The position numbers were made by a program, and so were the translations under genes. Below, in pieces: positions 59,686 through 64,000 of a stretch of DNA of 64,000 nt (positions are counted from its first letter, which is position 1; each line of letters begins with the position of its first letter). The notes under the pieces were generated by a model. That model was given only the letters and a program-made list of their open reading frames with translations, was not told the origin of the DNA and made no database searches. Source of the stretch: Geosiphon pyriformis (Eukaryota; Glomeromycota; Glomeromycetes; Archaeosporales; Geosiphonaceae); the NCBI GenBank assembly GCA_016748015.1, contig JAAOMT010000512.1, forward strand, positions 789,757-853,756, written 5' to 3'.

Positions 59686-60545
59686 TGTTACAAGTGATTA
59701 TTTGGGACTTTAAAGCAAATAACAAACCCATAACTTGGTGCTCAATTGATGAATAGTATTGCTAATATCTTTAAGTTGTTGGTATCTGAAGGTTTTGTTG
59801 ATCTGAAAGTTTTTGTGTAGAGTTTTTTGTATAATGAACAGAAATTTAATAGTGGTTTTCAGTAGTCTCCTAAAATTGCAATTCTGTCAAATTTTTTTTT
59901 GGCTTGGTGGCTGGCAATCTTCTAATAAGTAATCTGTAATTCTTTTATGTGCTTTACTTACTTGCAGAGGTTTTTTACCAGGCAATTCTTGATGTTAATA
60001 ATTCAGTACTTAACTCTTAATCAATTTAGTAAACAACAAAAGAAATAACAAAATAGAAGATAAAAGAAACAAAAAAAAATAAAGAAATAAGCCAAGTCAA
60101 TTTTGTAAGTTAGTATTCTATCAATAACCATGATTAAGAGCTATTGTTCCAGTGTGGTTAAGTATAAATTACTATCAACATGAAATGTTGATAGTGGAAC
60201 ATAGATTGAGATAGTGAATAATTATTTATTGATATTTGTGATGTAAAAGGTTGCTTAGATTAAATCTAAACTGAGAAGTCTGTCTTTTCCTACTTCTAAT
60301 GCTACTGCTATATATACATGATTGAGATTCCTTAATTCCTCAATTCTTCACACCAAGAATCCTACAATTTCTTTTGGGAAAAACCTGGAATTCTGGAATC
60401 CTATGATTCTTTTGTACAAAAATCTTGAAATTCCTGGAATTCTGCAATTCCTCTTGAGAGAAATTCTGGAATTTCATATTTACTACAGCTATTTCTGTTT
60501 GGCTAATTTATATGCTAATATGATTTCTATATTCTATGAGTAATA
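59686..60545 (-). repeat. 3' LTR of gypsy element A
   Basis: About 860 bp; the plus-strand left end is TGTTACAAGTG and the right end GAGTAATA (a mutated GTAACA). It matches the LTR at 62931-63799 and the solo LTR at 16010-16881. It includes CTTGGTGCTC, a TAGTAAACAACAA block, TATATATACAT and imperfect repeats of AATTCCTGGAATTCTGCAAT (about 60330-60475). ACTGT precedes it in R1 sequence. Confidence 0.85.
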
Positions 60546-62930
60546 TTATCTCTTCCTTTTAATATTGAGCTTTATCGAAATTTCTTAATTCTAATTCTTT
60601 GTTTTTAAGTATTTCTTGAACTTTTTTTTTGAAAATTGCTTGAGTTATCTTGTTTTGTAATTTTTCAAATTAGGTGTTGGTTATTTTTCTCATTTAGTTA
60701 ACTGTAATAGAGTCCATTTCTGGATTAAGTAAGATTTCCGGTCTGTCTTGAAATCCTGTATGTAGTCAATAGATAGTTCTTGTTTGTGTAGTCAAATTGT
60801 TCTTTTCCACAAATTGTTCCAGTTGTTGTAGTATTGTTGTGTCAAATAATTGTTTTGTTTTATCTGTATATAAGTTCTAAATGTTCAAGTATTATTCCAA
60901 GTAGAAGTAACAAAAGTTCTTTGGAAATTTGTGTATCCACTATTTCCAAGTTTTTTTGGTCAACTGTGACATTTGTTGGTTCTTTTATTGCTAATTTTAT
61001 TTTCAGAACTATTTTGTTGATAGTGTTTTCTGTTTTTTTTTGACTTTTGTATTTGGGTATTTTTCTGGTGTCTTAGTACTAAATGGTTTGTTGATTAATA
61101 GTAATTTTTATATTTTGTTGTTGAATTAGTTGGAAGAGTTGTTGTGCTAGTAAGTGGATATTGTTAGTGATTTTCATTTTTTTGAAGTCTTTTGTTGTGT
61201 CTACTATGTCTTTATATACTTTTTTTATTGTTCAATTTTTTATGTGTTTGGTCCAATGATTATGATTGGTTTCAGATCTCGTGAAATTTTATTTGATTGG
61301 ACTAGTATTCTTTGTATTCCTAATTGTGAAATATTACTGGTGGATGGTAATACTATATGGTGATATGGTTTTAGTTGATTACCATGTGCTGTTTTGGCCA
61401 AGATTTTGTTGTTCCATCTTAATTTATAAGCTCTATTTCCAAGAATTTTTTTTATGTGAAATGGTTCATCCCATTTGGGGTCAAATTTTCCACTGCATTG
61501 TTTTTCCACTTTGGTACAATGTAAAAATACTTTGTCTTCAATCTTGAATTTAACTGATTTATCTGGTAGTTAGTTATCATGTCTTTTTTTTTGTTTTTTT
61601 TGTGACTTTTGGATGTTATTAGCTGCTTTTTGCTATTTGTTTTCTAGTGTTTCCATTAAGTCATATGTTTTTCTCAACTATGTTCTTTGGAAATTTTCTT
61701 CTGTTATTGGTTCTGTTGGATATGTTTTGACTTCTATCTTAACTAGTAATGTTGTTGTTCTATCATATACTAGTTTAAATGGTGTTGCTTGTGTAATGTT
61801 TTGCTTCATTGTTCAATAAGCAAATAATACTAATGGTATAAACAAATTCTATTTGTTTTGGTTTTCTTGGCTGATCTGGGCTATTGCTTCACACAATGTT
61901 CTGTTAAATCTTTTGACTAACCCATTTGTTTACAGATAATATGGCAATGATAATGGTCTTTTGATTTCAAATCTTTGGCTTAATTCTGCTAATGTTCTAT
62001 TCACAAAGTGAGTTTTTTGATCAGATAATAATTTCTTTGGACATTTATGTCGACAGATCAAGTCTTGATGAATGAATTTGGCAATGAATTCTGCATCTGT
62101 TCTTTGAATGGCTTTTGCTTCCAGCTATTTAGTGAGATAATTCATGGCTACTGCAATATATTTGTTGCCTCTGCTAGTTATTGTTAATAGTCCAACTAGA
62201 TCAATTCCAATTCGATCGAATGGTTGTCTCACTTTGATTGGTCTCAATAGTTTACTTGGTCTTGCTCCTTTTCTTCTCTGATAAGCATCACAATTCTGAA
62301 CATATTAAATAATGTCTAGATACATTAATGGCCAATAATATCTTTTTTTGGTCTTTTCCATGATTGCTTCTTTGTGAAAATATCCTGCTGTTGGATCTGA
62401 GTACATATTAAATAATATTGTCTCTTTTTTCGATTTTGTAATTACTCTTGTTGGCTGGTCTGAATTTCTTCTGTTTTTTTGGTAAAGTATATTTTGATAA
62501 TTGATAAAATATTTTGATTGCTGTTTTATGTTGTTTTGTTTCTTTTGAGATAATTTCTCCTTGAACAATTGGGTATTTATATAATGTTGGAGTTGTTGGT
62601 ATTTTTGTATATTCATCTTTTGCTATATTTTTGGGTTAAAATGTTTTTAGATTTGTCTTATTTATGACAAACTGTTGGCATTTTCATTGTCTTTTCCCTT
62701 TTTATAATGTACTATATAATTGAATAGTAAAAGTTTTATTTTCCATCTGACATGATAATCATTTCCAAATTTTTGCTTTTGAATTAAAGTTAATCTCTTG
62801 TGATCAGTGTATACATTAAACTTTTGACTCAAGTATTTTTTTTACTTAATAACAGCCCAATAAATAGCTAAGTGTTCTAGTACTGAAGTTCTATAGTTTT
62901 TTTCAGCTGGACTTAAGCTTTTACTGGTGT
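60546..62930 (-). pseudogene. pol: Remnant pol (RNase H-integrase) of gypsy element A
   Basis: Minus strand. About 62930-62640 is RNase H-like (FNVYTDHKRL, then HYKKGKDNENAN). About 62616-62120 is integrase with the His/Cys finger region (YSDPTAGYFHKEA, RYYWPLMY) and the catalytic-core start QPFDRIGIDLVG. 61509-61240 is the C-terminal GPY/F-type module (PFHIKKILGNRAYKLRW and HGNQLKPY). The last part, to 60546, codes a Gln/Lys/Glu-rich tail. Several in-frame stops break it, for instance after DII at 62305. Confidence 0.85.
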
Positions 62931-63799
62931 TGTTACAGGTGACTACTTTTGGTGTTGGATTAAATAATAAACCTGTAACTTGGTGCTCAAAAGCTCTTTC
63001 TGTTAATGATGTTCCAAAAGTGTGATATCTGAAGGTTTTGATGGAGTTTTTTGTATAATAGACAGAGATTTAATAGTAATGGTGTTCATGTGTTTAGTTT
63101 GTTTCCCAATTTCTTTCTCAGCTTGGTGGCCAGATTTATTCTGGCAGTTGTGCCTTTTTGGTAAGCTAACTGATAATATATATATAAATCTACCCTTATT
63201 TCTGGGTCTTTTACCAGACTATCTGTGATGTCAATAACTTAGTGCTTTTACTTCTCAATTAATTAGTATGCACAACAATAAAATCAAAGCAAGAAAATAA
63301 AGAAAAGAAAAGAAAATAAAGAAAAAAATAAGCCAAGGTGAGTTGCAAGTTAGTATTTTGTCAATAACCATGATCAAGAGCTATTGTTCCAATGTGGTTA
63401 AGTGCCAATTACTATCAACATGAAGTGTTAATAGTGGAAATAGATTTAAGATAACCAATAGTTATTTATTAGATGATTGTGATTTGGAGAGTTGCTTAGA
63501 TTAAATCTAAACTAAGAGGTCCCTTTTTCCTGCTTCTAATACTTTCGCTATATATACATAATTGAGATTCCTCAATTCCTTGATTTTTCATGACAGAAAT
63601 CCTGCAATTCCTGGAATCCTGCAATTCTTTTGAGAGGAATCCTGAAATTCTGGAATTCTGCGATTTCTCATTGAAGAATCCTAAAATTCCTGGAATCCTG
63701 CAATTCCTGAGAAAAATCCTGCAATTCCACATTTATTACATCTACTTTTGATTGGCTAATAATCATGTTAATATATTTCCTATATTTTTATGAGTAACA
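62931..63799 (-). repeat. 3' LTR of gypsy element B
   Basis: About 869 bp, TGTTACAGGTGACTAC to GAGTAACA on the plus strand, with intact ends. It interrupts the RNase H sequence of element A. To its right (63800-64000) is sequence matching 60546-60745, the 3' end of the internal region, so this LTR is the 3' LTR of a second copy continuing beyond the window. Repeats of AATTCCTGGAATCCTGCA type fill 63570-63730. Confidence 0.87.
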
Positions 63800-64000
63800 T
63801 TATTTCCTCTTTTTAATATTGAGCTCTGTCAAAATCCAACTCGTTTAATTCCCCCTCTTGAAGTATTTCCTGGATTTTGTTTTTGAGAATTACTTGTGTT
63901 ATTTGAGTCTGTAATTTTTCAAATTGAGCATTGGTAATCTTTTCTAATTGATTACTGGTAACCATATCCATTGCTTTGTTGAGTAATATTTCTGGTCTAT
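63800..64000 (-). mobile_element. 3' end of the internal region of gypsy element B, cut by the window edge
   Basis: On the minus strand this reads an open frame ending in IQEILQEGELNELDFDRAQY, a Gln/Glu/Lys-rich pol tail, then a purine-rich tract (AAAAAGAGGAAATAA) directly before the LTR at 63799. The frame is open to the window edge, unlike the same region of element A, so B may be younger. Confidence 0.8.

Larger units (their letters stand above)
59686..62930 (-). mobile_element. Ty3/gypsy element A (second family), 3' part, interrupted
   Basis: From right to left on the minus strand: RNase H remnant, integrase, integrase C-terminus and a short tail, then the 3' LTR (59686-60545). Gag, protease and most of reverse transcriptase are missing from the window because an LTR of another copy starts at 62931 inside the RNase H sequence. 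Multiple stops show the copy is dead. Confidence 0.85.

Overview
This is a 64 kb window of nuclear DNA from a very AT-rich filamentous fungus. The genes carry many short introns (mostly 50-100 nt). Mitochondrial genes for cytochrome oxidase assembly (Sco1) and a mitoribosomal S4 protein rule out an anaerobic fungus. A chitin synthase, a Gwt1 acyltransferase and a WDR91-type protein, set among decayed Ty3/gypsy and pogo elements in AT deserts, point to an early-diverging lineage. Glomeromycotina (arbuscular mycorrhizal fungi, Rhizophagus-like) is my best guess; this is inference from composition and gene content, not proof.

Layout. 1-7823 is dominated by a decayed Ty3/gypsy element on the minus strand (LTRs 512-805 and 7507-7823) with an extra uninterrupted 250-aa ORF before its 3' LTR. 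7824-9260 is an inverted copy of an unnamed AT-rich repeat, called R1 here. 9816-13302 is a 16-exon WDR91-like gene (+). 13303-20369 is a 7 kb AT desert holding R1, a solo LTR with a short target duplication, and an eroded LTR. 20370-21517 is ribulose-phosphate 3-epimerase (+). 22194-24923 is a three-RRM TIA-1/Pub1-type protein (-). 25694-27976 is a full-length pogo/Tigger-like DNA transposon with a dead transposase.

The central block, 28533-56007, is gene-rich: VPS55 (-), an ankyrin-chitin synthase (+), a POP3-like RNase P/MRP subunit (-), mitochondrial ribosomal protein uS4m/Nam9 (+), Ku80 (-), RNA polymerase II largest subunit RPB1 (-), a Lys5/AASDHPPT-type phosphopantetheinyl transferase (+), SCO1 (-), tRNA-Glu(CTC) (+), TMA7 (-) and GWT1 (+). 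The last part, 56008-64000, returns to AT-rich sequence with a possible SINE, a third R1 copy, and a second Ty3/gypsy family whose member A is interrupted by the 3' LTR of another copy (B) running off the window.

The genes do not form one pathway. They are unrelated housekeeping genes in a fungal arrangement with several divergent pairs (VPS55/chitin synthase, POP3/uS4m, RPB1/PPTase, TMA7/GWT1) and convergent pairs. Exon models were built by hand from splice signals and protein similarity; for each gene the summed exons give a whole number of codons with no internal stop. The most noteworthy items are the ankyrin-cytochrome b5-like-chitin synthase architecture, the RPB1 CTD interrupted by a non-heptad spacer, two GC-AG introns in SCO1, the microexons, and the clustering of LTR insertions inside R1.
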